A model generated the notes under the pieces. The model was not told where the DNA came from and searched no databases. It saw nothing but the letters and a program-made list of their open reading frames with translations. From Pseudooceanicola pacificus (GTDB lineage Bacteria; Pseudomonadota; Alphaproteobacteria; Rhodobacterales; Rhodobacteraceae), in NCBI RefSeq assembly GCF_009789075.1, contig NZ_WNXQ01000001.1, positions 372,001 to 436,000 on the forward strand: a DNA stretch of 64,000 nucleotides. Reading direction: 5' to 3'. Shown piece by piece: positions 1 through 9,567 of the stretch (position 1 is its first letter; every line of letters begins with the position of its first letter). A program made the translations under genes and the position numbers.

Positions 1-795
1 CCCGGCCATGCGGATATCACCTACTGGCAGAAATACGGTATCCGCGACTATCGCGGCGGCGGCCGGTCCTCGGCCCGCGAAACGGCGGCGCGGGTGGCGG
101 CCGGCGGGCTGGCGCGCGCGGCGCTCAAGGCGCTGGCGCCGCAGGTGACGATCCGGGGCTACATGGTGCAGATGGGCCCGCACCGGATCGACCGCGACCG
201 GTTCGACATCGACGAGATCGAGCGCAATCCCTTCTGGGTGCCCGATGCCGTGGCCGCCGGAGACTGGGCCGACTACCTCGACGGGCTGCGCAAATCGGGC
301 AATTCGGTGGGCGCGGTGGTCGAGGTCGTGGCCTCGGGCGTGCCCGCGGGGCTGGGCGCGCCGATCTACGGCAAGCTCGACACCGACCTGGCCGCCGCGA
401 TGATGTCGATCAACGCGGTCAAGGGCGTCGAGATCGGCGAGGGCATGGGCGCGGCCGAGCTGACGGGCGAGGAGAATGCCGACGAGATCTTCATGGGGAA
501 CGACGGCCAGCCGGTCTATTCCTCGAACCACGCGGGCGGGATCCTGGGCGGGATCTCCACCGGGCAGGATCTGGTGGTGCGTTTCGCGGTCAAGCCGACC
601 TCGTCGATCCTGAAGACGCGCCAGACCATTACCAAGTCGGGCGAGGCCGCCGAGATCATCACCAAGGGCCGCCACGATCCCTGCGTCGGCATCCGCGCCG
701 TGCCGGTGGGCGAGGCGATGATGGCCTGCGTGGTGCTGGATCACCTGCTGCTGCATCGCGGGCAGATCGGCGACGCGGGCGGGCGGATCGGCTGA
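1..795 (+). CDS. aroC: Chorismate synthase, 5'-truncated by the window edge
   Basis: This is the C-terminal 264 residues of chorismate synthase, the last shared step of the shikimate pathway, which turns 5-enolpyruvylshikimate-3-phosphate into chorismate using reduced FMN. The frame is open from base 1. The family signature [14 protein letters not shown] lies near the visible start, and the later conserved blocks [15 protein letters not shown] and [15 protein letters not shown] are intact. Full-length homologues are about 360-370 residues, so roughly 100 N-terminal residues lie outside the window. It ends in TGA and is followed by about 230 bases of GC-rich spacer with no gene. aroQ of the same pathway lies 2.2 kb away, beyond ade. 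Confidence 0.96.
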   Translation, partial: PGHADITYWQKYGIRDYRGGGRSSARETAARVAAGGLARAALKALAPQVTIRGYMVQMGPHRIDRDRFDIDEIERNPFWVPDAVAAGDWADYLDGLRKSGNSVGAVVEVVASGVPAGLGAPIYGKLDTDLAAAMMSINAVKGVEIGEGMGAAELTGEENADEIFMGNDGQPVYSSNHAGGILGGISTGQDLVVRFAVKPTSSILKTRQTITKSGEAAEIITKGRHDPCVGIRAVPVGEAMMACVVLDHLLLHRGQIGDAGGRIG

Positions 796-1029
796 GCTGA
801 CCCGGGGATTGCTGGCGCGCGTCCCGGCGCCGGCGGGCAGGCGGCCATTTCCGGCGGGCCGGTTTGCCTGTCTGGGCGGTGCCGGTGTCGGGGCCCCCTG
901 AACCTGCCTCCGCCCTCCCGGAGTCGGGGCGGTTCCACCGCCGCCAGGGGCCACCGCCGGCCGATATTCCGCCGCCGGGCAGCGCAGAAGGCCCCCGGGA
1001 TCAGCCAGCTTTCGCCGCGCTCCGGCCCC

Positions 1030-2730
1030 TCAGGTGATGATCTCGAACTTCGTCACGTCGACCATGCCGCGATCGGTGATCTTCAGCGCCGGGATCACCG
1101 GCAGGGCGAGGAAGGCGAGCTGCAGGAAAGGTTCCTCCAGCGTCACGCCCAGCGAACGGGCGGCGGCGCGCAGGGCGACCAGGTCGTCATGCACCGCCTC
1201 GAAGGGCGACAGGCTCATCAGCCCGGCGACCGGCAGCGGCAGTTCGGCCTGCACGCGGCCATTCTCGACCACGACGAATCCGCCTTCGATCTGGCCGAGG
1301 CGGTTGGCGGCCAGGGCCATGTCCTCGTAATCCGCGCCGACCACCGCGATATTGTGGTGGTCGTGACAGACGGTCGAGGCGATGGCCCCCCGCTTCAGCC
1401 CGAAGCCCTTGACGAAGCCGGTCGCGATGTTGCCGTTGCGCCCGTGCCGTTCGATCACCGCGATCTTGACCAGGTCGCGGGCGGTGTCAGGGCGCTTGTC
1501 GCCGTCCTCGATGGCAATTGTCTCGTGCAGGTGCTCGGTGATGATCTTGCCTTCGAGGATGCCGATCACATCGGTCGCCTCGCGGTTGCCGGTGGTGCGG
1601 AAATCCTCGGGCTCCACCGTCGGCGCCCGGACGGAGTTGCGCCCGACCGGCGCGGTGCGGGCGCGGGTGCGGAACGCCTCTTCGCCCACCCGCACGCCGC
1701 CGGCAAAGACCATCTCGGCGCGGCAGTCCTCCAGCGTCGGCAGCACGACGATATCGGCCCGCTTGCCCGGCGCGATCATGCCGCGATCCTTGAGCCCGAA
1801 GGCCTCGGCGGCGGACAGCGAGGCGGCGCGATAGGCGGCCAGCGGCGAGGTGCCCAGGCGGATCATCTCGCGGATCATGTAATCGAGGTGCCCGTGTTCG
1901 CCGATGTCCAGCGGGTTGCGGTCGTCGGTGCACAGGCACAGATAGGGCGAGGTCGCCTCGCTCAGGATCGGTTGCAGGGCGTGCAGGTCCTTGGACACCG
2001 ACCCCTCGCGGATCAGCACGCGCATGCCCTTGCGCAGTTTCTCCATCGCCTCTTCGGCGGTGGTGGCCTCGTGCTCTGTCCGGATCCCGGCCGAGATATA
2101 GGCGTTGAGGTCCCGGCCCAGCAGTTGCGGGCAATGGCCGTCGATATGGCGGCCCCGGAACGCCTCAAGCTTTTCCATGCAGCCGGGATCCTGAAAGATC
2201 ACGCCGGGATAGTTCATGAACTCGGCCAGCCCGATCACCTTGGGATCGTCGGCCAGGGGCAGCAGGTCCTGCGCCCCGATCTCGGCCCCTGCGGTTTCCA
2301 TATGGCTGGAGGGCACGCAGGAGGACAGGTTGACCCGGATATCCAGCACCGTCTGACGCGCACAGGCGAGGAAATATTCGATCCCCGGCACGCCGATCAC
2401 ATTGGCGATCTCGTGCGGGTCGCAGATCACCGTGGTCACGCCGCGCGGGGTGACGCAGCGGTCGAATTCATGCGGGGTGACAAGCGAGCTTTCGATATGC
2501 AGATGGGTGTCGATGAACCCGGGGACGAGGATCATCCCGGAAACGTCGATCTCCTGCTTGCCGTGGTAGGTGTCGCAGGTGCCGACGATGGTGTCGCCGC
2601 AGATCGCCACATCGCCGTCCAGCAGCGCGCCGGTCATCAGGTCCAGCACCTTGCCGCCCTTGAGCACGATATCGGCGGGCGCATCCCCCCTGCCCTGCGC
2701 GATGAGATCGGAAAGCGGCGTGGACGACAT
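1030..2730 (-). CDS. ade: Adenine deaminase
   Basis: Hydrolyses adenine to hypoxanthine and ammonia in purine salvage; amidohydrolase superfamily, cytoplasmic. The 566-residue product is close to the family length of about 570-590. Metal-site signatures are visible: His76-x-His78 in [19 protein letters not shown] around residue 104, [10 protein letters not shown], and the C-terminal [14 protein letters not shown]. The frame stays open upstream of this start, but homology to the family begins at [10 protein letters not shown], and a weak AGAGG sits just upstream of the ATG. It is transcribed alone, convergent with aroC and divergent from aroQ. Confidence 0.93.
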   Translation of the reverse strand: MSSTPLSDLIAQGRGDAPADIVLKGGKVLDLMTGALLDGDVAICGDTIVGTCDTYHGKQEIDVSGMILVPGFIDTHLHIESSLVTPHEFDRCVTPRGVTTVICDPHEIANVIGVPGIEYFLACARQTVLDIRVNLSSCVPSSHMETAGAEIGAQDLLPLADDPKVIGLAEFMNYPGVIFQDPGCMEKLEAFRGRHIDGHCPQLLGRDLNAYISAGIRTEHEATTAEEAMEKLRKGMRVLIREGSVSKDLHALQPILSEATSPYLCLCTDDRNPLDIGEHGHLDYMIREMIRLGTSPLAAYRAASLSAAEAFGLKDRGMIAPGKRADIVVLPTLEDCRAEMVFAGGVRVGEEAFRTRARTAPVGRNSVRAPTVEPEDFRTTGNREATDVIGILEGKIITEHLHETIAIEDGDKRPDTARDLVKIAVIERHGRNGNIATGFVKGFGLKRGAIASTVCHDHHNIAVVGADYEDMALAANRLGQIEGGFVVVENGRVQAELPLPVAGLMSLSPFEAVHDDLVALRAAARSLGVTLEEPFLQLAFLALPVIPALKITDRGMVDVTKFEIIT

Positions 2731-2949
2731 GGAGACCTCTGGCGATTTGACCCGGATGGCGCCACGAGACCCCAATCCCGGCAGAGTGTCCAGACGCGGC
2801 ATTGCGGCATGTCCCCGCTCCGTCGGGGCCGGCGCACCGGTCCGATTCAGAGGGACAACCGGCATGCAGGGCCGGGTTGCATTCCCGTGCCTTGCAAACC
2901 GGGCCGGAACGCGCGACCACTCGAAGGGCGAGGCGACGAAGGACCCGGC

Positions 2950-3390
2950 ATGACCAAGACGATCCTGTTCCTGAACGGACCCAACCTGAACCTGCTGGGC
3001 AAGCGGCAGGTCGAGATCTACGGCGACGTGACGCTGGAGCAGATCGAAAACGACTGCCGCGCCCTGGGCGACAGCCTGGGCCTGGCGGTGGAGTTCCGGC
3101 AATCCAATCACGAAGGCGGTCTGGTCGACATGATCCACGAGGCGCGCGGCACGCGCGACGGGATCATCATCAACCCCGGGGCCTATTCGCATACCTCGGT
3201 GGCGATCCTCGACGCGCTGAACACCTTCGAGGCGCCGGTGCTGGAGGTTCACATCTCGAACATCCACAAACGCGAGGCATTCCGCCATCACTCCTACGTC
3301 TCGCAAAGGGCCGAGGGCGTGATGGCCGGGTTCGGGACCGAGGGCTACCAGCTGGCCCTGCGCCGCATGGCGACCCTGCTGGCGGAATGA
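2950..3390 (+). CDS. aroQ: 3-dehydroquinate dehydratase, type II
   Basis: Type II dehydroquinase removes water from 3-dehydroquinate in the shikimate pathway. It is a dodecameric, cofactor-free cytoplasmic enzyme. The 146-residue length is typical. Visible motifs are [14 protein letters not shown] at the N terminus, Tyr24 (the expected catalytic tyrosine) in [25 protein letters not shown], and the catalytic-histidine stretch [14 protein letters not shown] near residue 100. The ATG is preceded by GAAGGA at good spacing. The upstream gene ade runs the other way, so the 219-base gap must hold two promoters. Confidence 0.96.
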   Translation: MTKTILFLNGPNLNLLGKRQVEIYGDVTLEQIENDCRALGDSLGLAVEFRQSNHEGGLVDMIHEARGTRDGIIINPGAYSHTSVAILDALNTFEAPVLEVHISNIHKREAFRHHSYVSQRAEGVMAGFGTEGYQLALRRMATLLAE

Positions 3391-3415
3391 GGCGCCCGGG
3401 CGCGGCGGCGGCGCG

Positions 3416-4834
3416 ATGACGACACCGGGCACGCCACTTCCGCTCGATGCCAGGATCACCGGGCTGCTGGCCCTGGCGATGATCCTGCTGACCATCCTGT
3501 CGCTCTGGCAGGGGCCGGCCTGGGCCGGGCCGGCGGCGGGGCTGCTCCTGGTGCCGATGCTGGCGCTGATGGCGATCCGGGCCAATCCGTGGCGGCTGAT
3601 CTTTCTGGCGGTGGGCGTGGCACTGATGATCGCCGCGGCGGCGACTCACCCCGACTGGCAGGCCGAGATCCTGGCCGCGCTGGAACGCGGGGCCTTCATC
3701 GGCACCTACTTCGCCGCGCTGGCCACGTTGCGGCATGCGGCGGATACCTCTCCCACCATCCGGACCTGCGGGTACTATCTGGCGCATCAGCCACCCGGGC
3801 GGCGTTATATCGCGCTGACCGCCGGGGGGCAGGCCTTTGCCCTGCTGCTGAACTATGGCGCGATCCCGCTGCTGTCGAGCCTGGCCATCGCCGGGTCGCG
3901 CGACGAGCCGGACCTCGAAGTCCGGAAGGTGCGGCAGCGGCGGATGCTGCTGGCGATCCAGCGCGGATTCGGCTCGATGCTGCCCTGGTCGCCGCTGGCC
4001 TTTGCCGTCGCGCTGACCAGCGCCCTGGTGCCGGGCGTCTCCTGGGGCCGGGCGCTGCCCTATGCGTTGGTGTCCAGCGTGCTGCTTGTGGCCATCGGCT
4101 GGGCGCTCGACACGCTGTTCAAGCCGCGGCTAAGCCATCCCGCACAGCCGCGCAAACCCGGCGAGGCCGGGAGCTGGACCGCCGTTCTGCCCCTGCTGGG
4201 CCTGCTGGTCGGGCTGATGTCGCTGACCATGGTGCTGCACGAGGTGACGGGGCTGAAGGTCACCGCCATCGTACTGCTGGTCGTCCCGGTGATCGCCATC
4301 GGCTGGTTCGCCATTCAGGCGCCGCCCGGCGGGCGGATCGAGGGCGCGACCGCGCGGACCCGGCGCTATGTGCTGTTCGATCTGCCCGGCTATCGGGACG
4401 AGATGATCCTGCTGCCGATGGCCGGGGTCATCGGGTCGCTCGGCGGCACGCTGCTGGCGCCGGCCATCGCCGCCTCGGGCGTCGACCTGTCGGCGATTCC
4501 GGGCTGGCTGATCCTGCTGGCGCTGGTCTGGCTGACCCCGCTGGGCGGGCAGATCGGCATGAACCCGATCCTTGCCGTCACCCTGATGATCCCGCTGATC
4601 CCGCCCGCCGCCGCCATCGGCCTACACCCGAACGCGATCTTCATCGCGATCACCGCGGGCTGGGCGCTGTCGGCCTCCAGCTCGCCCTACACCGCGACGA
4701 CCCTGATGCTGGGCAGCTATGCGGGCGTCTCGGCCCGCCGGGTCGGGCTGGTCTGGAACGGGGCCTATACGCTGATGTCGGGGCTTGTCCTGTCGGGCTG
4801 GGTGGTGGCGATGTGGGCCTTCGGGCTGGGCTGA
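3416..4834 (+). CDS. Polytopic membrane transporter, ion-transporter-like
   Basis: A 472-residue inner-membrane protein with about 11-12 hydrophobic segments in two halves, separated by cytoplasmic loops around residues 160-185 and 235-255. The second half has the pattern [17 protein letters not shown] followed by [18 protein letters not shown]. Small-residue and proline re-entrant motifs of this kind occur in the ion-transporter (DASS/ArsB/NhaD-like) superfamily. I infer an anion or organic acid carrier, but the substrate cannot be read from sequence. It starts 25 bases after aroQ and may be co-transcribed. The ribosome-binding site is weak. Confidence 0.7.
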   Translation: MTTPGTPLPLDARITGLLALAMILLTILSLWQGPAWAGPAAGLLLVPMLALMAIRANPWRLIFLAVGVALMIAAAATHPDWQAEILAALERGAFIGTYFAALATLRHAADTSPTIRTCGYYLAHQPPGRRYIALTAGGQAFALLLNYGAIPLLSSLAIAGSRDEPDLEVRKVRQRRMLLAIQRGFGSMLPWSPLAFAVALTSALVPGVSWGRALPYALVSSVLLVAIGWALDTLFKPRLSHPAQPRKPGEAGSWTAVLPLLGLLVGLMSLTMVLHEVTGLKVTAIVLLVVPVIAIGWFAIQAPPGGRIEGATARTRRYVLFDLPGYRDEMILLPMAGVIGSLGGTLLAPAIAASGVDLSAIPGWLILLALVWLTPLGGQIGMNPILAVTLMIPLIPPAAAIGLHPNAIFIAITAGWALSASSSPYTATTLMLGSYAGVSARRVGLVWNGAYTLMSGLVLSGWVVAMWAFGLG

Positions 4835-4874
4835 CGGCCCGCGGTCCGGCAAGGACTTTACCCCGGCCCGCTTT

Positions 4875-4890
4875 GGCCGGATAACCGGCC
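4875..4890. other. Short perfect hairpin downstream of the transporter gene
   Basis: GGCCGG-ATAA-CCGGCC is a six-base-pair stem with a four-base loop, 40 bases after the transporter stop and about 60 bases before the FAH-family start. It has no T-run, so it may be a weak terminator or only a stabilising hairpin. Confidence 0.35.
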
Positions 4891-4951
4891 CAGAGACGAC
4901 GCGCCCGCCCTGGCGGTGCGCCAGGCATCCAGCAACCCCGAAAGGACCGTG

Positions 4952-5644
4952 ATGAGCCTCTTCGCCCTGCCCCCCATCCCCGATGTGCCCGTGAAGGGCG
5001 AGACCGAGGGCTATCCCGTGCGCCGCATCTTCTGCGTCGGGCGCAACTATGCCGCCCATGCCGCCGAGATGGGCAACGAGGTCGACCGCGAGGCGCCCTT
5101 CTACTTCACCAAATCGCCTGCGCATCTGGTGCTGAGCGGGGCCGAACTGCCCTATCCCCCCGGCACCTCGGATTATCACCACGAGATGGAATTCGTCGTC
5201 GCCCTCGGCGCCCCGGTGTTCCGCTGCACGAAGGAAGAGGCACAGGCCGCGATCTACGGCTATGCCTGCGGGCTGGACATGACGCGGCGCGACCTGCAGG
5301 GCGCGGCCAAGGACAAGAAGCGCCCCTGGAGCCTGGGCAAGGATGTCGAGGGCGCGGCGGTGATTGCCACGATCACCAAGGCGGCGGAATTCGGCGCGGT
5401 GGCCGACCAGCGCATCGCCCTGTCGGTGGACGGCACGGTGAAACAGGACGCCACCCTGACCGAACTGATCCATTCCGTGACCGACGTGATCGCGCATCTG
5501 TCGCAGTTCTATCACCTGGGCGCGGGCGATCTGATCTACACCGGCACCCCCGCCGGCGTCGGCGCGGTCTCGGCAGGGGCCCGGCTGGAAGGCACGATCG
5601 ACGGGCTGGACCCGGTACTGCTGAGCCTGACCGCCCCCGAATAG
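4952..5644 (+). CDS. Fumarylacetoacetate hydrolase family protein
   Basis: A 230-residue FAH-fold enzyme, the length of the small bacterial members (acylpyruvate hydrolases, oxaloacetate decarboxylases, hydratase/isomerases). It shows IFCVGRNYAAHAAEMG near residue 24, FYFTKSPAHLV, the HHEMEFVVALG metal-binding block, GYACGLDMTRRDLQ, and GDLIYTGTPAGVG near the C terminus. These carry the acidic metal ligands and substrate loop of the superfamily. Start chosen at the ATG after GAAAGGA; homology begins there. The exact substrate is not resolved, and acylpyruvase is the likeliest reading. Confidence 0.88.
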   Translation: MSLFALPPIPDVPVKGETEGYPVRRIFCVGRNYAAHAAEMGNEVDREAPFYFTKSPAHLVLSGAELPYPPGTSDYHHEMEFVVALGAPVFRCTKEEAQAAIYGYACGLDMTRRDLQGAAKDKKRPWSLGKDVEGAAVIATITKAAEFGAVADQRIALSVDGTVKQDATLTELIHSVTDVIAHLSQFYHLGAGDLIYTGTPAGVGAVSAGARLEGTIDGLDPVLLSLTAPE

Positions 5645-5647
5645 GCG

Positions 5648-6361
5648 TTACCGGGCCGGGGCCGCATGGCTGCCGGCCCGCGCCGGGCGGCGCAGCAGCA
5701 GCATCTCGGCCCGGCCCTTGACCAGCCACGAGACGCCGAAGGCCCAGACGCCCACGGCCTCGCACCAGAAGACAACCGAATTGTCGAGGACGAAGGCCCG
5801 GGCCGACTCGCTCCCCAGGGCCTTGTGATAGGCGGCAATCGAGGCGACGACCCCCATGGCCACGATCAGGAACCCGCAGCCGCGATAGATGCGGCGGCGC
5901 ACCGGCTTGGCCGTGCGGGCGAATTTGAACAGGCACATGTAGGCCAGCGCATAGAGGAAGACCTGCGCGCTGATGTAATGCCCGATCACCGCCGCCTTGA
6001 GCCCCAGGGCGAATTGCGAAAAGGTCACCACCGCCGGCTCGGGCGGCTCGCTGGGACAGAGGGCGATCAGGATCGCGGCGGCCCCGGCCAGGGTGGCGAC
6101 AAAATCGTCGGACAGCCTCTCGCCCTCGGCGCGGACATGGCCCTTGTAGGACACCAGGAACATGCCGATGGCGACCAGGCTGCCGACAAAGATGTCGCGC
6201 TGCATGGAATGGTAGTAATCGCTGAGCGAAGGCATGATGCGGGCATCCGAGATCAGCCCCGGCACCATCAGCAGGAAGGGGAAGAGCACCCCCAGAAAGC
6301 CAAGCGCCTGCCGCACGCGGTAATAGGACAAGATCATCTCGTCCCGGGTCCGGTCGTCCAT
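5648..6361 (-). CDS. Six-helix integral membrane protein, unknown function
   Basis: A 237-residue protein with six likely membrane helices (about residues 18-36, 57-73, 87-103, 128-146, 161-177 and 195-214) and a basic C-terminal tail. Between helices 1 and 2 is a polar segment with SLSDYYHSMQRDIFVGSL. I recognise no catalytic motif and assign no function. The frame extends upstream, but MDDRTRDEMILSYYR is the best start, with GAGAGA ahead of it. It is convergent with the FAH-family gene (3 bases apart) and divergent from the rimP operon. Confidence 0.72.
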   Translation of the reverse strand: MDDRTRDEMILSYYRVRQALGFLGVLFPFLLMVPGLISDARIMPSLSDYYHSMQRDIFVGSLVAIGMFLVSYKGHVRAEGERLSDDFVATLAGAAAILIALCPSEPPEPAVVTFSQFALGLKAAVIGHYISAQVFLYALAYMCLFKFARTAKPVRRRIYRGCGFLIVAMGVVASIAAYHKALGSESARAFVLDNSVVFWCEAVGVWAFGVSWLVKGRAEMLLLRRPARAGSHAAPAR

Positions 6362-6440
6362 CTCCGGTCTCTCACGCCATTGTGTCTGTGCGGCCAAGTC
6401 TAGGCCCGCGCCGATTCCGCGCAAGCCGGGGAATCTGGAC

Positions 6441-6469
6441 TTGCGCAGGGGGGTGATTCTCTCTATATG
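6441..6469 (+). promoter_or_regulatory. Candidate sigma-70 promoter of the rimP-nusA-infB operon
   Basis: TTGCGC (6441-6446) and TATATG (6464-6469) are separated by exactly 17 bases and lie about 100 bases upstream of the rimP ATG, in a divergent intergenic region. The match to the consensus is good for this GC-rich DNA. It would give a leader of about 90 bases. Confidence 0.5.
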
Positions 6470-6523
6470 CACGCCAACAGCGGCGTGTTGAGGCTCCTGC
6501 CAAAACGCTCCACCGGATGCTTC

Positions 6524-6547
6524 AACGGGCCGCGCGCCCGTTTTTTT
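6524..6547 (+). terminator. Intrinsic terminator inside the rimP leader (candidate attenuator)
   Basis: AACGGGC-CGCGC-GCCCGTT followed by an uninterrupted T-run is a textbook rho-independent terminator. It sits only about 20 bases before the rimP start codon and downstream of the best promoter. The gene upstream runs the other way, so this cannot be its terminator. It would stop most transcripts started at 6441-6469, which suggests attenuation and a short leader RNA. A small upstream hairpin CAACA-GCGGCG-TGTTG (6474-6489) also forms. Confidence 0.75.
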
Positions 6548-6565
6548 GCGTCCGAAGGACACCCC

Positions 6566-7135
6566 ATGAACGACATGATCGCCAAAGCCGCCATCGACCG
6601 GCGCCTGGCCGAGATCGTCACCCCCGTGATCGAGGATCTGGGGTTCGAGCTGGTGCGCATCCGCCTGATGGGCGGACAGACCAAGACGCTGCAGATCATG
6701 GCCGAGAAACCCGAGGGCGGGATCGAGGTCGACGACTGCGCCGCCATCTCGAACGCGGTTTCCGCCACGCTGGATGTCGAGGATCCGATCCTCGACGCCT
6801 ATACGCTGGAAGTGTCGAGCCCCGGCATCGACCGCCCGCTGACCCGTCTCAAGGATTTCGAGACCTTCGAGGGTTACGAAGCCAAGATCGAGACCGCCGA
6901 GCTGATCGACGGCCGCAAGCGCTTCAAGGGCATGCTGGCGGGGGTCGAGGATGACGAGGTGCTGATCAACATCGAGGAAGGCACCGTCGGACTGAAGTTC
7001 GAATGGCTGGCCGACGCCAAGCTGGTGCTGACCGACGAGCTGATCAAGGAAATGCTGAAGGCCCGCAAGGATGCGGGCGTGCTGAACGAGAGTGCCTTTG
7101 ACGAGATCGAGGCCGAGGAAGAGACAGATGAATGA
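6566..7135 (+). CDS. rimP: Ribosome maturation factor RimP
   Basis: Assembly factor for the 30S ribosomal subunit. The 189-residue product has the RimP N-terminal domain ([33 protein letters not shown] near residue 80-95) and an SH3-like C-terminal domain, then an acidic tail ending EEETDE. Start is the ATG after GAAGGA. Gene order rimP-nusA-ylxR-infB is the classical bacterial arrangement. The stop overlaps the next small gene by 8 bases. Confidence 0.96.
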   Translation: MNDMIAKAAIDRRLAEIVTPVIEDLGFELVRIRLMGGQTKTLQIMAEKPEGGIEVDDCAAISNAVSATLDVEDPILDAYTLEVSSPGIDRPLTRLKDFETFEGYEAKIETAELIDGRKRFKGMLAGVEDDEVLINIEEGTVGLKFEWLADAKLVLTDELIKEMLKARKDAGVLNESAFDEIEAEEETDE

Positions 7136-7268
7136 GCTGAAACCCGTGCAGGCGCCGATGGCGGCGGATCTGATGCGGATGATCGAATCGCAGGCCGTGG
7201 CCGCAGCACGCTGGGTCGTGCCGGCCTGCCTGCTGGCGGGACTTGTGATCGGCGCGGTCGGAAACTGA
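7128..7268 (+). CDS. 46-residue single-pass membrane peptide between rimP and nusA
   Basis: An open frame [20 protein letters not shown]... starts inside the last codons of rimP (8-base overlap) and ends 27 bases before nusA. Residues 29-44 ([16 protein letters not shown]) form one hydrophobic helix after an amphipathic, methionine-rich N terminus. The overlap and the fit between the two flanking genes suggest translational coupling. I know no function. It could be a chance frame, but stop codons close it neatly in an operon where spacers are otherwise short. Confidence 0.5.
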   Translation: MNELKPVQAPMAADLMRMIESQAVAAARWVVPACLLAGLVIGAVGN

Positions 7269-7295
7269 CGCGTTTATTGGGAAAGGCTGACTGAC

Positions 7296-8918
7296 ATGGC
7301 AATCACCTCTGCAAACCAGCTTGAGCTGCTGCAAACCGCCGAGGCCGTCGCACGGGAAAAGATGATCGACCCGGCGCTGGTCGTGGAGGCGATGGAAGAG
7401 TCGCTCGCCCGTGCCGCCAAGAGCCGCTACGGCAGCGAGATGGACATCCGCGTGGCCATCGACCGCAAGACCGGCCGCGCGACCTTTACCCGGGTGCGCA
7501 CGGTGGTCGAGGACGACCTGCTGGAGAACTACCAGGCAGAGCTGACCGTCGCGCAGGCCAAGCAGTACATGGCAGACCCCAAGGTGGGCGACACCTTCGT
7601 CGAAGAGGTCCCCCCGGTCGAGATGGGCCGCATCGCCGCCCAGTCCGCCAAGCAGGTGATCCTGCAGAAGGTCCGCGAAGCCGAACGTGACCGCCAGTAC
7701 GAGGAATTCAAGGACCGCGCCGGCACCATCATCAACGGTGTCGTCAAGCGCGAGGAATACGGCAACGTCATCGTCGACGTGGGCCGGGGCGAGGCGATCC
7801 TGCGCCGCAACGAAAAGATCGGCCGCGAGGCCTATCGCCCCAACGACCGGATTCGCTGCTACATCAAGGACGTGCGCCGCGAGCAGCGCGGGCCGCAGAT
7901 CTTCCTGTCGCGCACCGATCCGCAGTTCATGGCCGAGCTGTTCAAGATGGAAGTGCCCGAGATCTACGACGGCATCATCGAGATCAAGGCCGTCGCCCGC
8001 GATCCCGGGTCGCGCGCCAAGATCGCCGTGATTTCCTATGACAACTCCATCGACCCGGTTGGCGCCTGCGTGGGTATGCGCGGGTCGCGCGTGCAGGCCG
8101 TGGTGAACGAGCTGCAGGGCGAAAAGATCGACATCATTCCGTGGAACGAGGATCAGCCGACCTTCCTGGTGAACGCGCTGCAGCCGGCCGAGGTCACCAA
8201 GGTGGTCCTGGACGAGGATGCCGAGCGGATCGAGGTCGTCGTGCCCGACGAGCAGCTTTCGCTCGCCATCGGCCGCCGCGGCCAGAACGTGCGCCTGGCC
8301 TCGCAGCTGACCGGTCTCGACATCGACATCATGACCGAAGCCGAGGAATCCGAACGCCGCCAGAAGGAGTTCGAGGAGCGGACCAAGCTCTTCATGGACA
8401 CGCTGGACCTGGACGAGTTCTTTGCCCAGCTTCTGGTTTCGGAAGGTTTCACCAACCTGGAAGAAGTCGCCTATGTCGAGCAGGACGAACTGCTGGTCAT
8501 CGACGGCGTCGACGAAAGCACCGCCCAGGAGCTGCAGATGCGGGCCCGGGAATTCCTGGAAGCCCAGGCCAAGGCCGCGCTGGAACACGCCCGTGAACTG
8601 GGAGTCGAGGACAGCCTGGTTGAATTCGAGGGCCTGACACCCCAGATGATCGAGGCACTGGCCGAGGACGGCGTGAAATCGCTGGAAGATTTCGCGACCT
8701 GCGCCGACTGGGAACTGGCCGGCGGCTGGACCACCGTCGACGGCGAGCGGGTCAAGGACGAAGGCCTGCTGGAGAAATTCGACATGTCGCTGGACGAGGC
8801 TCAGCACCTCGTGATGACCGCCCGGGTCATGCTGGGCTGGGTCGATCCGACCGAACTGGAAGCCGAAGAAGACGGTGACGAGGACGGCGATGCAGTCGAG
8901 GAGGAGGCCGAGGCCTGA
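7296..8918 (+). CDS. nusA: Transcription termination/antitermination protein NusA
   Basis: RNA-polymerase-binding elongation factor acting in pausing, termination and antitermination. 540 residues. In order: N-terminal polymerase-binding domain (1 to about 130), S1 domain ([19 protein letters not shown]), two KH domains ([32 protein letters not shown]), and two C-terminal acidic helix-hairpin repeats (about 365-425 and 440-510) of the kind found in proteobacterial NusA. It ends in a Glu/Asp-rich tail. Starts at ATG 28 bases after the small membrane-peptide gene. Confidence 0.98.
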   Translation: MAITSANQLELLQTAEAVAREKMIDPALVVEAMEESLARAAKSRYGSEMDIRVAIDRKTGRATFTRVRTVVEDDLLENYQAELTVAQAKQYMADPKVGDTFVEEVPPVEMGRIAAQSAKQVILQKVREAERDRQYEEFKDRAGTIINGVVKREEYGNVIVDVGRGEAILRRNEKIGREAYRPNDRIRCYIKDVRREQRGPQIFLSRTDPQFMAELFKMEVPEIYDGIIEIKAVARDPGSRAKIAVISYDNSIDPVGACVGMRGSRVQAVVNELQGEKIDIIPWNEDQPTFLVNALQPAEVTKVVLDEDAERIEVVVPDEQLSLAIGRRGQNVRLASQLTGLDIDIMTEAEESERRQKEFEERTKLFMDTLDLDEFFAQLLVSEGFTNLEEVAYVEQDELLVIDGVDESTAQELQMRAREFLEAQAKAALEHARELGVEDSLVEFEGLTPQMIEALAEDGVKSLEDFATCADWELAGGWTTVDGERVKDEGLLEKFDMSLDEAQHLVMTARVMLGWVDPTELEAEEDGDEDGDAVEEEAEA

Positions 8919-8943
8919 GGCCCCGGCCCCGGAGGACGGACGC

Positions 8944-9567
8944 ATGACCCGCGGTGGCGCCTCCAAGGACCGCTCGGACGGAGCCGAGCGCAAATGTATC
9001 GTGACCGGCGAAAGTCAGCCCAAGGGCGGCCTCGTCCGGTTCGTGGTTTCGCCTGACGGGCTGCTGGTTCCGGATGTTCTGGAAAAGCTGCCCGGCCGCG
9101 GCATCTGGGTCAGCGCGACTCGCTCCGCGCTGGATCAGGCGGTAAAGAAGAAGACCTTTGCCCGCGCCGCGCGGCAGCCGATCACCCTGCCGGAGGGGCT
9201 GACCGATATCGTCGAGTCCGCCGTTCTGCGCCACGTGGTCGAGCTGATCGCCCTGGCGCGCAAGTCGGGCGATGCCGTTTCGGGCTTCGAGAAGGTCAAG
9301 GACTGGCTGTCCAAGGACATCGCCGATGTCCTGATCCAGGCCTCTGATGGCTCGGGCCGGGGCAAGTCGAAGCTCTCTACCCCATATGGGGGAAGCTTCA
9401 TCGGCTGGCTGACGGCGGACGAAATCGGCTTGGCCTTCGGACGTGAAACTGCGATACACGCGGCTCTCGCGTCTGGTGGTTTGGCAAAACGTGTTGTAGA
9501 GGAGGCGGCAAGGCTGAAAGGCCTGCGCGCCGAGACGGCGGGGATTCCCGCCCGAGAGGATAAATGA
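8944..9567 (+). CDS. YlxR-type RNA-binding protein fused to an L7Ae-like domain
   Basis: 207 residues. The N-terminal half is a DUF448/YlxR domain ([40 protein letters not shown]), a small nucleic-acid-binding fold encoded between nusA and infB in many bacteria. The C-terminal half (about residues 90-190, [20 protein letters not shown]... [13 protein letters not shown]) resembles the ribosomal L7Ae/L30e fold, an arrangement usual in alphaproteobacteria. The ATG after GGAGGACGGACGC was chosen; in-frame starts inside nusA are less likely. The stop overlaps the first infB start by ATGA. RNA binding is inferred from family. Confidence 0.88.
   Translation: MTRGGASKDRSDGAERKCIVTGESQPKGGLVRFVVSPDGLLVPDVLEKLPGRGIWVSATRSALDQAVKKKTFARAARQPITLPEGLTDIVESAVLRHVVELIALARKSGDAVSGFEKVKDWLSKDIADVLIQASDGSGRGKSKLSTPYGGSFIGWLTADEIGLAFGRETAIHAALASGGLAKRVVEEAARLKGLRAETAGIPAREDK

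Noticed and set aside
6470-6565. Possible initiator tRNA gene ahead of rimP, as in the E. coli metY-rimP-nusA arrangement
   Set aside because: No T-arm sequence, no anticodon stem and no cloverleaf; the hairpin there is an intrinsic terminator.
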